NCBI RefSeq assembly: GCF_008727875.1
Contig: NZ_VTWS01000006.1
Coordinates: 1-64,000, forward strand
Length of the DNA stretch: 64,000 nt
Origin: Larkinella humicola
Lineage (GTDB): Bacteria > Bacteroidota > Bacteroidia > Cytophagales > Spirosomataceae
Direction: 5' to 3'
Shown here: piece after piece, positions 1 through 8,748 of the stretch
Layout: each line of letters opens with the position of its first letter
How positions within the stretch are numbered: the first letter of the stretch is position 1
The notes under the pieces: model-generated
The model's database searches: none
Seen by the model: the letters and a program-made list of their open reading frames with translations, nothing else
What the model was told of the DNA's origin: nothing
Translations under genes and position numbers: made by a program

Positions 1-207
1 TTGCGTACCTCCGGCACGCCTGGAGTGCTCAGAATACCCATTTGCTATTAACATTCGACCCCTCCGGGGTCAATAATCTCATAGTTCATGTTAAATTTTA
101 ATCAACAAACGACTTTAGCAAGCCGATTAAAGCCCCCTTCAGGGACCGGGCCTACGATTTGATTGGGGCTTATTTAAAATCAGTTTTAGAAATAATTTAT
201 ACGGTCT
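1..207. repeat. intergenic palindromic words at left edge
   Basis: No gene is visible here. The stretch holds a perfect short palindrome at 57-71 (GACCCCTCCGGGGTC) and a second set of complementary words at 131-170 (AGCCCCC against GGGGCT, with CAGGGACCGGGCC between). It ends just before the first gene. It resembles the other stop-codon-adjacent palindromes in this window, so it probably marks the 3' end of a gene to the left. No promoter box could be assigned with confidence. Confidence 0.45.
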
Positions 208-225
208 TTGAACCACACAAAATCA

Positions 226-1251
226 ATGAAGTCTGCTGCTGTTGTCAATTATGCTCCCGAGAAAGGCTCGGTTGAAATTCGTGAAATTCCGAAACCGACC
301 ATTGGTGACGACGATGTGTTGCTGGAAGTCGCCAACGTCGGCGTCTGTGGTAGTGATCTCCATCAGTGGACCGCCGACCATAGCTGGCCGGTCAACTATC
401 CCGTTGTGCTTGGTCACGAATTTGGCGGTCATATCGTCGAAGTGGGAAGCCGGGTCGTGGGCTGGAAAGAAGGCGACCGAGTCGTGAGCGAAACGGCCGC
501 CATCATCGATCCCAACAACCCCATGACGCGTCAGGGTCTGTACAATCTGGACCCCACCCGCAAAGGCTTTGGCTACGGCGTCAATGGCGCCATGACCAAA
601 TTCGTGCGCGTGCCGATGCGCATTCTTCACCGCGTGCCGGACTCACTGGCGTTTGAAGAAGCCTGTCTGACCGAACCGTGTTGCGTGGCCTTCAACGCCG
701 TGGTCGAAAATTCGCGGATCAAACCCGGCGACCGCGTCATTGTGCTGGGTCCGGGCACCATCGGCATTTTGTGTGCCGCCATGGCGCGGCTTTGCGGAGC
801 CGAAGTGGCGGTGGTTGGTTTGGAAGCGGATCGTCATCGTCTGGCAATCGCCCAGCAATACGGCTGCGAAGCGATCATCGGCGATGCCACCGAATGGGCT
901 AAAAAACGCGACGGGTTGGGAGCCGATTGCATCATTGATGCCGCCGGAGCCAGTATTACGCTCAAAATCGCGCTGCAACTGGTGCGCCCCAACGGCCACA
1001 TCACCAAAGTGGGCTGGGGACCTCAACCACTCGGTTTTTCACTCGACGCGCTGGTGCAGAAAAACGTCACGCTTCAGGGCAGTTTCAGCCATAACTGGCC
1101 GATCTGGGAACGCGTTCTGGCATTGCTGACGAGTGGTCAGCTCGACGTCAAACCGATCATCGGGGGCGTTTGGCCCATCACTGAATGGCACGAAGCCTTT
1201 GAAAAAATGCACCATGGCGAAGTGATCAAAAGCGTTTTAAAACCAGTTTAA
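226..1251 (+). CDS. zinc-type alcohol/polyol dehydrogenase (MDR family)
   Basis: Medium-chain dehydrogenase of the threonine/sorbitol dehydrogenase type, 341 aa, probably oxidising a sugar alcohol or sugar-derived hydroxyl with NAD(P)+. The N-terminal GroES-like fold carries likely catalytic zinc ligands Cys41 (in GVCGSD) and His64-Glu65 (in GHEFGG). A Rossmann fold follows with GPGTIG. The four closely spaced structural-zinc cysteines usual in the family are absent: the loop after residue 90 has none. An in-frame TTG exists at 208, but ATG 226 gives the normal N-terminus. The next three genes on the same strand are an SDR, a sugar isomerase-like TIM barrel and a beta-helix protein, which suggests a catabolic cluster. 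The exact substrate is unknown. Confidence 0.88.
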   Translation: MKSAAVVNYAPEKGSVEIREIPKPTIGDDDVLLEVANVGVCGSDLHQWTADHSWPVNYPVVLGHEFGGHIVEVGSRVVGWKEGDRVVSETAAIIDPNNPMTRQGLYNLDPTRKGFGYGVNGAMTKFVRVPMRILHRVPDSLAFEEACLTEPCCVAFNAVVENSRIKPGDRVIVLGPGTIGILCAAMARLCGAEVAVVGLEADRHRLAIAQQYGCEAIIGDATEWAKKRDGLGADCIIDAAGASITLKIALQLVRPNGHITKVGWGPQPLGFSLDALVQKNVTLQGSFSHNWPIWERVLALLTSGQLDVKPIIGGVWPITEWHEAFEKMHHGEVIKSVLKPV

Positions 1252-1260
1252 AATAGAATA

Positions 1261-1350
1261 AAGAGATGAGACAAGAGAAATGAGACTAAAAACGTATTCG
1301 TTAAAATCTCTTCAGACTCGCTTAGTCTCTTGTCTTTCTTCTCCTCTCTT
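1261..1350. repeat. imperfect palindrome between dehydrogenase genes
   Basis: Arms 1261-1288 and 1323-1350 are imperfect reverse complements made of AGAGA/GAGAC words. The same word style appears in the long palindrome at 8748-8830. It lies ten bases after a stop codon and ends ten bases before the next ATG. Transcription of this spacer could form a hairpin. Confidence 0.6.
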
Positions 1351-1360
1351 TCCTCTCAGA

Positions 1361-2137
1361 ATGCGCTTACAAGAGAAAGTCATCATCGTTACCGGCAGTT
1401 GTACGGGCATTGGGAAAGCCATTGCGAAACGCTGCGTCGAAGAAGGGGGCCGAGTCGTCATTCACGGTCTGGAGCCGGAACTGGGTCAGGAGGTTGTTGC
1501 TGAACTGGGTGCCGAAAATGCCGTTTTGCACATTGAAAATCTGGCCGTCGAAGGCGTTGCGGAACGGCTGGTTGCCCTCGCCGTGCAGACGTTCGGTCGG
1601 CTGGATGCCGTGGTCAACAACGCGGCCTGGGTCGCGTCTTCCAATATTCACACCACCGATCTGGCGTTTTTCCGGCAAATTCTGGAAGTAAACACACTCG
1701 CTCCGTTTGCCTTGATCCAGGCGGCTTTACCGTATCTGAAACCATCAAAAGGTTGTGTGCTGAACATTGGCTCGGTTAACGGCTGGAGCGGAGAACCGGA
1801 TTTGATGGCCTACAGCGTGTCGAAAGGCGCACTGATGACACTAACCCGCAACCTCGGCGACACGCTTCACCGGGAAAACGGCGTTCGGGTGAACCAGATC
1901 AACCCCGGCTGGGTGCTGACCGAAAATGAGGCCCGGCGCAAACACGAACAAGGCCTGCCCGTCGACTGGTACAAGGACGTCCCCCCGGTTTTTGCGCCCT
2001 CCGGCCGGATTTTGTGGCCCGCCGAAATTGCCGCTGCGGCTGTCTACTGGTTGGCCGACGAGAGCGGCCCCATCAGTGGCCAAATCGTTGATCTGGAACA
2101 ACATCCGCTTATCGGACGAAATCCACCAAAGAATTAA
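1361..2137 (+). CDS. SDR family oxidoreductase
   Basis: Short-chain dehydrogenase/reductase of 258 aa. It has the cofactor motif TGSCTGIG near residue 12, the NNAA motif, a catalytic Ser region (NIGSVNG) and the YSVSK active-site Tyr/Lys. The reading frame is open back to 1280, but that extension lies inside a palindromic spacer and encodes nothing family-like, so ATG 1361 (MRLQEKV) is chosen. It follows the MDR dehydrogenase and precedes a sugar isomerase-like gene. The three probably interconvert sugar intermediates, but the substrate cannot be inferred. Confidence 0.88.
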   Translation: MRLQEKVIIVTGSCTGIGKAIAKRCVEEGGRVVIHGLEPELGQEVVAELGAENAVLHIENLAVEGVAERLVALAVQTFGRLDAVVNNAAWVASSNIHTTDLAFFRQILEVNTLAPFALIQAALPYLKPSKGCVLNIGSVNGWSGEPDLMAYSVSKGALMTLTRNLGDTLHRENGVRVNQINPGWVLTENEARRKHEQGLPVDWYKDVPPVFAPSGRILWPAEIAAAAVYWLADESGPISGQIVDLEQHPLIGRNPPKN

Positions 2138-2140
2138 CCG

Positions 2141-2232
2141 TTTACGGTATTCGGTTTACGGTATTCGGTAGCTGACGCGAGTTAAAAAAATGCGTCAGCT
2201 ACCGAATACCGTAAACTGAATACTGAAAACTC
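2141..2232. repeat. long perfect palindrome, TTTACGGTATTCGG word family
   Basis: Perfect 24-bp arms at 2155-2178 and 2192-2215 surround a 13-base A-rich loop. A direct copy of the outer word TTTACGGTATTCGG lies at 2141-2154 and a degenerate mirror (CTGAATACTGAAAAC) follows to 2232. The element begins four bases after the SDR stop codon. A relative with the same words sits at 42149-42227, so this is a dispersed family rather than a one-off terminator. There is no T-run. Confidence 0.85.
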
Positions 2233-2247
2233 TAAACCACTATTAAA

Positions 2248-3144
2248 ATGCCAAAACTCGCTGCTTTTCCCAAAGCTTTTATGCAAGCCCTCTGCAAAGA
2301 CGGCACGATGACGGTTTCTGAATGGATTGAACTCGCCGTCCAGCTCGACATCGACGGTCTGGAATGGTACGCCGGATTTCTGGAAATGGCCGACGAAGCC
2401 AACTGGTCACGGTTTCGCCAGCAGGTCGAATCGCACGGCAAAGTGATTCCGATGATGTGCTGCTCCCCGGATTTTACGCACCCCGATGCGGCTTTCCGCG
2501 CCAACGAAATTGCCAAACAGAAACGCTGGATCGATATGACCTACGCCCTGGGCGGTTCGTATTGCCGTGTTCTCTCCGGCCAGCGTCGGCCCGAACTCAC
2601 CATCGATGAGGGCGTTAAACTGGCGGCTGAGTGCATCGAAGCCTGTTTGCCCTACGCCCGCGAACGCGGCATTACGCTCATCATCGAGAACCACTACAAA
2701 GACGATTTCTGGGAATACCCGGAATTTGCGCAGAAAATGGACGTGTTCTGCCAGTTGGTCGACGCCATTCATGACCCAAACTTTGGTGTGAACTACGATC
2801 CGAGCAATACGTTTCTGGCGGGGGAAGAACCGCTGGAGTTGCTGGCCCGCGTGGCTGATCGCGTGGTGACGATGCACGCCAGCGACCGGTTTTTGCTTTC
2901 CGGTACCATCGAAGACCTGCGCAACGAAGAAGGCGGTGCCGTGGGCTACGCCAAACGGTTGAGCCACGGCGAAATCGGCAAGGGCCTGAATGATTATGAT
3001 GCTATTTTTACGATCTTGAAGGGCGTTGGCTTCGACGGCTGGATTAGCATCGAAGACGGAGTCGATGGCATGGCGCAACTGGAGCGCAGTGTGGCGTTTC
3101 TCCGCCGGAAAATGGCGCAGTACTGGCCGGAATCGGTGGATTGA
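2248..3144 (+). CDS. sugar phosphate isomerase/epimerase-like TIM barrel protein
   Basis: Protein of 298 aa of the xylose isomerase-like TIM barrel superfamily (AP endonuclease 2 fold), a group that isomerises or epimerises sugars and inositol derivatives with a divalent metal. Likely metal-site segments are present: the Glu of LIIENHYKD, the Asp of VNYDPSN, TMHASD with its His and Asp, and the final Glu of WISIEDG. No signal peptide is visible, so it should be cytoplasmic. It lies downstream of two dehydrogenases on the same strand, fitting a sugar or polyol degradation route. Confidence 0.85.
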   Translation: MPKLAAFPKAFMQALCKDGTMTVSEWIELAVQLDIDGLEWYAGFLEMADEANWSRFRQQVESHGKVIPMMCCSPDFTHPDAAFRANEIAKQKRWIDMTYALGGSYCRVLSGQRRPELTIDEGVKLAAECIEACLPYARERGITLIIENHYKDDFWEYPEFAQKMDVFCQLVDAIHDPNFGVNYDPSNTFLAGEEPLELLARVADRVVTMHASDRFLLSGTIEDLRNEEGGAVGYAKRLSHGEIGKGLNDYDAIFTILKGVGFDGWISIEDGVDGMAQLERSVAFLRRKMAQYWPESVD

Positions 3145-3187
3145 TGTCTAAAATCTGGCAGCGGTTTTTACTACAAATCAATACTTT

Positions 3188-5527
3188 ATGACCAAATGGA
3201 TCTGGCTCTCTCTTTCCTTGATTACGCTAACGGTTCGGGCGCAAAGCCGGTTTTACGTCGCTCCGTCGGGGAAAGATTCCAATCCCGGCACGATCGCGTT
3301 GCCGTTGGCCACGGTATCGAAAGCGTTGGAAAAAGTAAAAACCGCTCCCCACAATTCTGTTCAGATTTTTCTGCGGAAAGGCAACTATTATTTAGCCGAA
3401 ACGGTGGTCATCAGGCCGGAAACGATGAACGGAAAAAACCTGACGATCATCGCTTTTCCGAATGAAAAGGTTCAAATTAGCGGTGGCCGGAAATTGGCGC
3501 TACGATGGCAGAAAACCGGTGCAACGACCTGGACCGCGCGCGTCGACGGCCCAGCTTTCGAACAATTGTTTCTCAACGGGAAAAAGCAGATTCTGGCGCG
3601 GTATCCGAATGATGACGCCAAAGCAAGGGTCTTCAACGGCACGGCTGCCGACGCCCTGAGTACACAACGGATCAGCCGGTGGAAGTCGCCCGAAGGCGGT
3701 TTTATTCATGCGCTCCACCAGGGCGAATGGGGGGATTTTCATTACCGGATTACCGGAAAATCGGGCGGGCAACTGCAACAGGAAGGCGGTTGGCAGAATA
3801 ACCGCCCCGCTCCGCTGCACAAAACCGAGCGGTTTGTCGAGAATATTTTCGAAGAACTGGACGCGCCGGGCGAATGGTTTTACGACAAAAAAACCCAACT
3901 CCTCCACCTGATTCCGCTCCCGGGCGTTAATCCCAAAACCGCCACCGTAGAAGTTTCCCACCTGAAAAGCCTGATCGAATTAAGAGGAACACTGGAAAAA
4001 CCGCTGCAACAGGTTCGCATTCAGGGTATTCGGTTTGTGAATGCGGAACGGACGTTCATGGAACCGTATGAGCCGCTGCTCCGAAGCGACTGGATGCTGT
4101 ACCGGGGGGCTGCGGTGTATCTGGAGAATACCGAAAACTGCCGGATCGAAGCCTGCGAGTTTACCGATCTGGGCGGCAATGCACTGATGGTCAGTCGTTA
4201 TAACCGAAAATCGGCTGTTGAAGGCTGTCATTTTCACCACATTGGAGCCAGTGCCATCAGTTTCGTGGGCGATTCATCGGCGGTGCGCGCTCCTGCTTTT
4301 CGGTATGAAAAGTTTATCCCGTACGGCCAGATGGATTTGACACCGGGGCCGAAAAATAACCGGTTTCCGTCCGAATGCGTGGCGGCTGATAACCTCATTC
4401 ACGACATCGGGCAAATCGAAAAACAATCGGCGGGGGTGGAAATTGCGATGGCGTCCGGGATCATTGTTCGGCACAACACGATTTATCAGGTTCCCCGCGC
4501 CGGGATCAACATCGGCGATGGCACCTGGGGCGGTCATTTGCTGGAGTTTAATGACGTGTTCGATACGGTTCTGGAAACGGGCGATCACGGTGCCTTCAAC
4601 TCCTGGGGCCGCGACCGGTTCTGGCACCCCAACCGGCAGACCATGGACAGTCTGGTGGCCGTTCACCCGGAATTGATTTTACTCGATGCCCAGAAAACCA
4701 CGATCATCCGCAACAACCGGTTTCGCTGCGACCACGGCTGGGACATCGACCTGGACGACGGCAGCAGCAATTACCACATTTACAACAATGTTCTGCTAAA
4801 CGGCGGGCTGAAATTTCGGGAAGGTTTTTACCGCATCGCCGAAAACAATATCCTGATTAACAATTCGTTTCACCCGCACGTCTGGTTCGCCAGCAGCGGT
4901 GACGTCTTCCGGAAAAACATCGTCATGCGGCCCTACGCGCCCATTGGCATCAAAGACTGGGGCAAGGACGTGGATGCGAATCTTTTTCTGGATCAGTCGG
5001 CATTACAAAAGGCGCAAAAGGACGGGACTGACCTTCACAGCGCTTCTGGTGATCCGGGTTTTGTTCAGCCTGAAAAAGGGAATTATCAGGTCAGCGCCAC
5101 CAGTCCGGCTATAAAAACCGGCTTTCAGAATTTTCCGATGAACCAGTTTGGGGTTCAAAAACCGGCTTTGCGTGCTTTGGCCCGTTCTCCTAAACCCCCT
5201 ATTTTATTAGACAGCCGGTTTGAAGAATCGGTGCAGGAAATGACCTGGCTGGGGGCTTCCCTCCGCAACGTGCGCGGCTTGGGCGACCGTTCGGCCTTCG
5301 GTTTGCCGGACGAAAAAGGCGTTATTGTGGTGGCGATTCCCACAGGCAGTCTGCTCGGAACCTCGGGGCTGAAACCCGGCGACGTGATCCGAACGGCGAA
5401 TCAGGAAGAGACGCCCAACGTCGGTCGGCTGGTGGCCATTCAGCAACAGGTCAACTGGACGGGACAAATGGCGATAACCGTAATCCGTAACCAACAGATT
5501 GTCAAATTATTGATTCCAACAAAATAG
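3188..5527 (+). CDS. secreted right-handed beta-helix protein with C-terminal PDZ domain
   Basis: Protein of 779 aa with an N-terminal signal peptide ending near VRAQS. Residues from about 20 open like surface polysaccharide-active beta-helix proteins (FYVAPSGKDSNPGTIALP). The middle holds many N-rich repeats of a parallel beta-helix (pectate lyase-like). The last 100 residues look like a PDZ domain (GVIVVAIPTGSLLGTSGLKPGDVI). Such proteins act in the periplasm or outside the cell on polysaccharides; a lyase, epimerase or binding role is possible. The PDZ tail on a beta-helix is unusual and may anchor it to a partner. It ends the first catabolic cluster. Confidence 0.82.
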   Translation: MTKWIWLSLSLITLTVRAQSRFYVAPSGKDSNPGTIALPLATVSKALEKVKTAPHNSVQIFLRKGNYYLAETVVIRPETMNGKNLTIIAFPNEKVQISGGRKLALRWQKTGATTWTARVDGPAFEQLFLNGKKQILARYPNDDAKARVFNGTAADALSTQRISRWKSPEGGFIHALHQGEWGDFHYRITGKSGGQLQQEGGWQNNRPAPLHKTERFVENIFEELDAPGEWFYDKKTQLLHLIPLPGVNPKTATVEVSHLKSLIELRGTLEKPLQQVRIQGIRFVNAERTFMEPYEPLLRSDWMLYRGAAVYLENTENCRIEACEFTDLGGNALMVSRYNRKSAVEGCHFHHIGASAISFVGDSSAVRAPAFRYEKFIPYGQMDLTPGPKNNRFPSECVAADNLIHDIGQIEKQSAGVEIAMASGIIVRHNTIYQVPRAGINIGDGTWGGHLLEFNDVFDTVLETGDHGAFNSWGRDRFWHPNRQTMDSLVAVHPELILLDAQKTTIIRNNRFRCDHGWDIDLDDGSSNYHIYNNVLLNGGLKFREGFYRIAENNILINNSFHPHVWFASSGDVFRKNIVMRPYAPIGIKDWGKDVDANLFLDQSALQKAQKDGTDLHSASGDPGFVQPEKGNYQVSATSPAIKTGFQNFPMNQFGVQKPALRALARSPKPPILLDSRFEESVQEMTWLGASLRNVRGLGDRSAFGLPDEKGVIVVAIPTGSLLGTSGLKPGDVIRTANQEETPNVGRLVAIQQQVNWTGQMAITVIRNQQIVKLLIPTK

Positions 5528-5731
5528 CCCAAAGGGCTTTCATACCCTAGCCTCGCACACCGGGCGGGGACGTGTGGAAAAACGGATAATTATTCAAATT
5601 TGTCCAACCCTGAAAGGGTGGCATAATCATGGCCGGAAAATGATTCAACCCTTTCAGGGTTGGCGTTTGATCAATTGTCGCTCCAAATCCCCGCCCGGTG
5701 TGCGGGGCTAGGTATTAAAGCCCTTCGGGCT
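5526..5731. repeat. nested palindromic module filling a convergent gene gap
   Basis: The gap between two convergent genes is almost exactly one element. Outer arms of about 44-45 bases (5526-5570 and 5688-5731) match as reverse complements with three mismatches and one indel; they contain GCACACCGGGCGGGG. Inside are two smaller self-complementary words of opposite orientation, 5604-5620 (CCAACCCTGAAAGGGTG) and 5647-5663 (AACCCTTTCAGGGTTGG). The left arm starts inside the upstream TAG stop, and the right arm ends five bases before the stop of queG. Confidence 0.88.
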
Positions 5732-5736
5732 AGGGA

Positions 5737-6675
5737 CTATTCACCCGTTTTTACAAACGAAATATTCCGTTTTAATCCTTCCAGTTTCGTTCGTTTAACG
5801 GCCGACCGGCGGAAAATCTCCTGAAAAATATCCTGGGTGATTTCTTCCCAATCGCTCCTAGTAAATTCCGCCAAAACCGGATTGGGGTCAAACGCCGGGG
5901 TCGTGTGGGGGCGGGAAAACCGGTTCCAGGGACAAACATCCTGACAAATGTCGCAGCCGAAAATCCAGTTTTCAAATTTCCCTTTTACCTCGTCCGGGAT
6001 GGCGTCTTTAAGTTCGATGGTGAAATAGGAAATGCACTTGCTGCCGTCCACAACGTACGGATCGGTAATGGCATCGGTCGGGCAGGCATCGATGCAGCGG
6101 GTGCAGGTGCCGCAATAATCGGCGATGGGGCCATCGGCCACCAGTTCCAGATCCAGAATCAGTTCACCGATGAAGACAAAACTGCCCGTATCGCGGGTAA
6201 TCAGGTTGGTGTGTTTACCGACCCAGCCCAGGCCGCTGCGTTTGGCCCAGACTTTGTCCATCACCGGGGCCGAATCGACAAAAAACCGCCCATTGACGTC
6301 GCCGATTTCCTCGTGAACAAAGGCCAGTAACTCCGCCAACTTTTCCTTGATAACAAAGTGATAATCTGTGCCGTAGGCGTATTTCGAGATTTTGTACCCG
6401 CCTTCTTCCTGCGCTACGGTTTTTTCGGGGTAGTAGTTCAGCAAAACCGTCACCACCGACTTCGCCCCGTCCACCAGAAGCCGGGGGTCGAGCCGTTTGT
6501 CGAAGTGATTGGCCATGTACCCCATCTTGCCGTGCATCTGCCGGTTGAGCCACGCTTCCAGCCGGGGGGCTTCTTCTTCCAGAAATTCGGCGTTGGAAAC
6601 TCCGCAGAAATCGAAGCCTAGTTCAGTCGCTTTGGCTTTGAGCAAGCGGGTATGTTTTTGGATCACTGAAATCAT
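5737..6675 (-). CDS. queG: epoxyqueuosine reductase
   Basis: Iron-sulfur enzyme of 312 aa that reduces epoxyqueuosine to queuosine in tRNA, using a cobalamin cofactor and two 4Fe-4S clusters. The ferredoxin-like cysteines are visible at 188, 191, 194 and 198 ([12 protein letters not shown]) and 241, 244 and 248 ([10 protein letters not shown]), with Cys214 as the likely remaining ligand. The conserved [10 protein letters not shown] segment holds the presumed catalytic Asp134. The frame is open to 6813, but ATG 6675 (MISVIQKHT) gives the family N-terminus. It is transcribed divergently from grpE-dnaJ. No other queuosine gene is in the window. Confidence 0.95.
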   Translation of the reverse strand: MISVIQKHTRLLKAKATELGFDFCGVSNAEFLEEEAPRLEAWLNRQMHGKMGYMANHFDKRLDPRLLVDGAKSVVTVLLNYYPEKTVAQEEGGYKISKYAYGTDYHFVIKEKLAELLAFVHEEIGDVNGRFFVDSAPVMDKVWAKRSGLGWVGKHTNLITRDTGSFVFIGELILDLELVADGPIADYCGTCTRCIDACPTDAITDPYVVDGSKCISYFTIELKDAIPDEVKGKFENWIFGCDICQDVCPWNRFSRPHTTPAFDPNPVLAEFTRSDWEEITQDIFQEIFRRSAVKRTKLEGLKRNISFVKTGE

Positions 6676-6868
6676 AGTCGGGTTGAACCCAAGGCCGCTA
6701 TTCCGGGGTTTTATCCGTACCGAAGCTGACACGTTACCGGGTTTCCTGTCAAAATTAACAGGCCCGGCCCACGAATAAAAATGCCATCTTGTCAGTATTC
6801 TAAAAATTGGCAACTAATTTGCGACTTTATCGGATACTATGTGGTGGCGACGAAATACAACCAAGCGT

Positions 6869-7468
6869 ATGGAAAATAAAGAAACTTTGAATACTGAAGA
6901 GCAGGAAACGACGCAGCAACCTGACAATACCGCCCATGAAGCCAATGTCGTTTCGGAAGCTCCGACTGACAATACGTCGGACGACATCGAATCCGGTGCA
7001 ACGGGCGAACAGGTGATTACCGAATTCGATAAAGTGAGTGTCGAACTGACTGATTTAAAGGATAAATACCTCCGCCTGTATGCCGATTTTGAAAATTTCC
7101 GTCGGCGCACGGCCAAGGAGAAAATCGACCTGATCTCCAACGCCAACGAGGGGTTGCTGGTGGCGTTGCTGCCGGTTCTCGACGATTTCGAACGGGCCTT
7201 GAAATCGGCAGAAAACACATCGGATGTCGAAGCGCTGAAAGCCGGGGTGAAATTGATCTTCAATAAATTTTATAAAGTTCTGGAATCCAAAGGCGTGAAG
7301 CCGATGGACTCGCTGGGCCAGGTTTTCAACCCGGATCTGCACGAGGCCATTACCCAGTTTCCGGCTCCCAGCGATGATCTGAAAGGAAAAATCATGGACG
7401 AAACGGAAAAAGGATACCTTCTGAATGACAAAGTGATCCGGTTTGCGAAAGTGATTTTAGGCTCCTGA
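6869..7468 (+). CDS. grpE: nucleotide exchange factor GrpE
   Basis: Protein of 199 aa that releases ADP from DnaK. It has an acidic disordered N-terminus, then a long coiled-coil helix (FDKVSVELTDLKDKYLRLYA), the signature ENFRRRTAKEK and the C-terminal beta domain (GVKPMDSLGQVFNPDLHEA). An ATG at 6839 is in frame but would add MWWRRNTTKR, unlike the family; ATG 6869 is preferred. dnaJ follows after a 90-base spacer holding a hairpin, so the two are a heat-shock unit with dnaK elsewhere. Confidence 0.96.
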   Translation: MENKETLNTEEQETTQQPDNTAHEANVVSEAPTDNTSDDIESGATGEQVITEFDKVSVELTDLKDKYLRLYADFENFRRRTAKEKIDLISNANEGLLVALLPVLDDFERALKSAENTSDVEALKAGVKLIFNKFYKVLESKGVKPMDSLGQVFNPDLHEAITQFPAPSDDLKGKIMDETEKGYLLNDKVIRFAKVILGS

Positions 7469-7488
7469 ACGATGACGATAGGCTAGAA

Positions 7489-7544
7489 CGAGTAGACTGA
7501 ACAGGACGGCTTTCCGCCCCTCCCCGTTCAGTCTACTCGTTTTT
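7489..7544 (+). terminator. hairpin with T-run between grpE and dnaJ
   Basis: Perfect 14-bp arms at 7489-7502 and 7526-7539 (CGAGTAGACTGAAC and its complement) flank a 23-base loop and are followed directly by five T residues. This is the shape of an intrinsic terminator or attenuator. It would lower dnaJ relative to grpE, or protect the mRNA 3' end. The loop is longer than in typical terminators. Confidence 0.65.
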
Positions 7545-7557
7545 CAACGAACAATAC

Positions 7558-8700
7558 ATGGCTACGAAACGAGATTATTACGAAGTATTAGGGGTCGACA
7601 AAAACGCTTCGCCGGAAGAAGTTAAAAAAGCCTACCGGAAGATGGCGATCAAACACCACCCCGACAAAAATCCGGACGATCCCACCGCCGAAGACAAATT
7701 CAAGGAAGCCGCCGAAGCCTACGATGTGCTGAGCGATCCGCAGAAAAAAGCACGATATGATCAGTTTGGCCATGCCGGCATGAACGGCGCGGGCGGTGGT
7801 GGCCAGTCGATGGACGACATTTTCTCGCAGTTCGGCGATATTTTCGGCGACGACAGCCCCTTTGGCAGTTTCTTCGGCCGGGGTGGTCAGCAGCAGGGTC
7901 GGCGCGTCCGGCGCGGTTCGGATTTGCGGATTAAACTGAAGCTGAACCTGCAGGAAATCGCCAACGGTGTCGAGAAAAAAATTAAGGTAAAACGCCACGT
8001 TTCCTGTACGACCTGTGGTGGCAACGGTTCCAAAAACGGTACCGCCGTCACCACCTGTAACACCTGTAACGGTTCCGGCCAGGTTCGGAAAGTGGTCAAT
8101 ACGATGCTGGGTCAGATGGTTTCGACCAGCACCTGCCCGACCTGTAATGGCGAAGGCAAAATGGTCACCGACCGTTGCGACACCTGTTTCGGCGAAGGTC
8201 GTCTGTTGCAGGAAGACGTTATTCCCATCAAAATTCCGGCTGGCGTGGCCGAAGGCATTCAGCTTTCCGTAACCGGCAAAGGAAACGTTCCTCCGCGCGG
8301 GGGGGTGGCCGGTGATTTGCTGATTGTGGTAGAAGAAGAGGAAGACGACAACCTGAAACGCGACGGCAACAACGTGGTTTTTGATTTGCACGTCAACTTC
8401 GTCGATGCCACGTTAGGAACCTCCGTGGAAGTGCCAACGATCGACGGTCGCGCCCGAATCACCCTCGAACCGGGTACGCAGGGCGGCAAAATCCTCCGTC
8501 TGAAAGGCAAAGGCATCAAGGAGCTGAATGGCTACGGACGTGGGGATCAACTCATCCACATCAACATCTGGACGCCTAAAACACTCAGTTCCGAAGAACG
8601 CAGTATTCTGGAACGACTGCGAAACTCGCCTAACTTCCATCCCAAACCGGGAAAGAACGAAAAAGGGTTCTTCGATAAAATGAAAGACTTTTTCCACTGA
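7558..8700 (+). CDS. dnaJ: molecular chaperone DnaJ
   Basis: Type I Hsp40 of 380 aa that delivers substrates to DnaK. The J domain spans about residues 5-70 with the HPD motif at 34-36, followed by a Gly-rich linker. The zinc domain has four CxxCxGxG repeats (CTTCGGNG, CNTCNGSG, CPTCNGEG, CDTCFGEG). The C-terminal substrate-binding domains complete the usual architecture. Length is normal. Its final codons form the left side of a perfect palindrome that continues past the stop. Confidence 0.98.
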   Translation: MATKRDYYEVLGVDKNASPEEVKKAYRKMAIKHHPDKNPDDPTAEDKFKEAAEAYDVLSDPQKKARYDQFGHAGMNGAGGGGQSMDDIFSQFGDIFGDDSPFGSFFGRGGQQQGRRVRRGSDLRIKLKLNLQEIANGVEKKIKVKRHVSCTTCGGNGSKNGTAVTTCNTCNGSGQVRKVVNTMLGQMVSTSTCPTCNGEGKMVTDRCDTCFGEGRLLQEDVIPIKIPAGVAEGIQLSVTGKGNVPPRGGVAGDLLIVVEEEEDDNLKRDGNNVVFDLHVNFVDATLGTSVEVPTIDGRARITLEPGTQGGKILRLKGKGIKELNGYGRGDQLIHINIWTPKTLSSEERSILERLRNSPNFHPKPGKNEKGFFDKMKDFFH

Positions 8701-8748
8701 CATAAAAAATCCCGGCCAGTCTGGCCGGGATTTTTTATGTCAGTGGAA
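8692..8748 (+). terminator. 57-bp perfect palindrome spanning the dnaJ stop codon
   Basis: Arms of 28 bp (8692-8719 and 8721-8748) are perfect reverse complements around one central base. The core CCCGGCCAG/CTGGCCGGG is followed by a T-run (TTTTTT), so it should terminate transcription in the plus direction, and the mirrored A-run makes it work in the minus direction too. The left arm includes the last codons and the TGA of dnaJ, so the gene's tail is copied in mirror form on the other side. Confidence 0.88.

Noticed and set aside
223-630. Open frame of 135 codons on the opposite strand of the MDR dehydrogenase gene
   Set aside because: It lies wholly inside a strong family gene, has no start context, signal or motif, and is typical of antisense frames in GC-richer DNA.
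7489-7544. grpE-dnaJ hairpin as a member of the dispersed palindrome lexicon
   Set aside because: It has a T-run, no repeated words and a length typical for a terminator or attenuator, so I list it as such.
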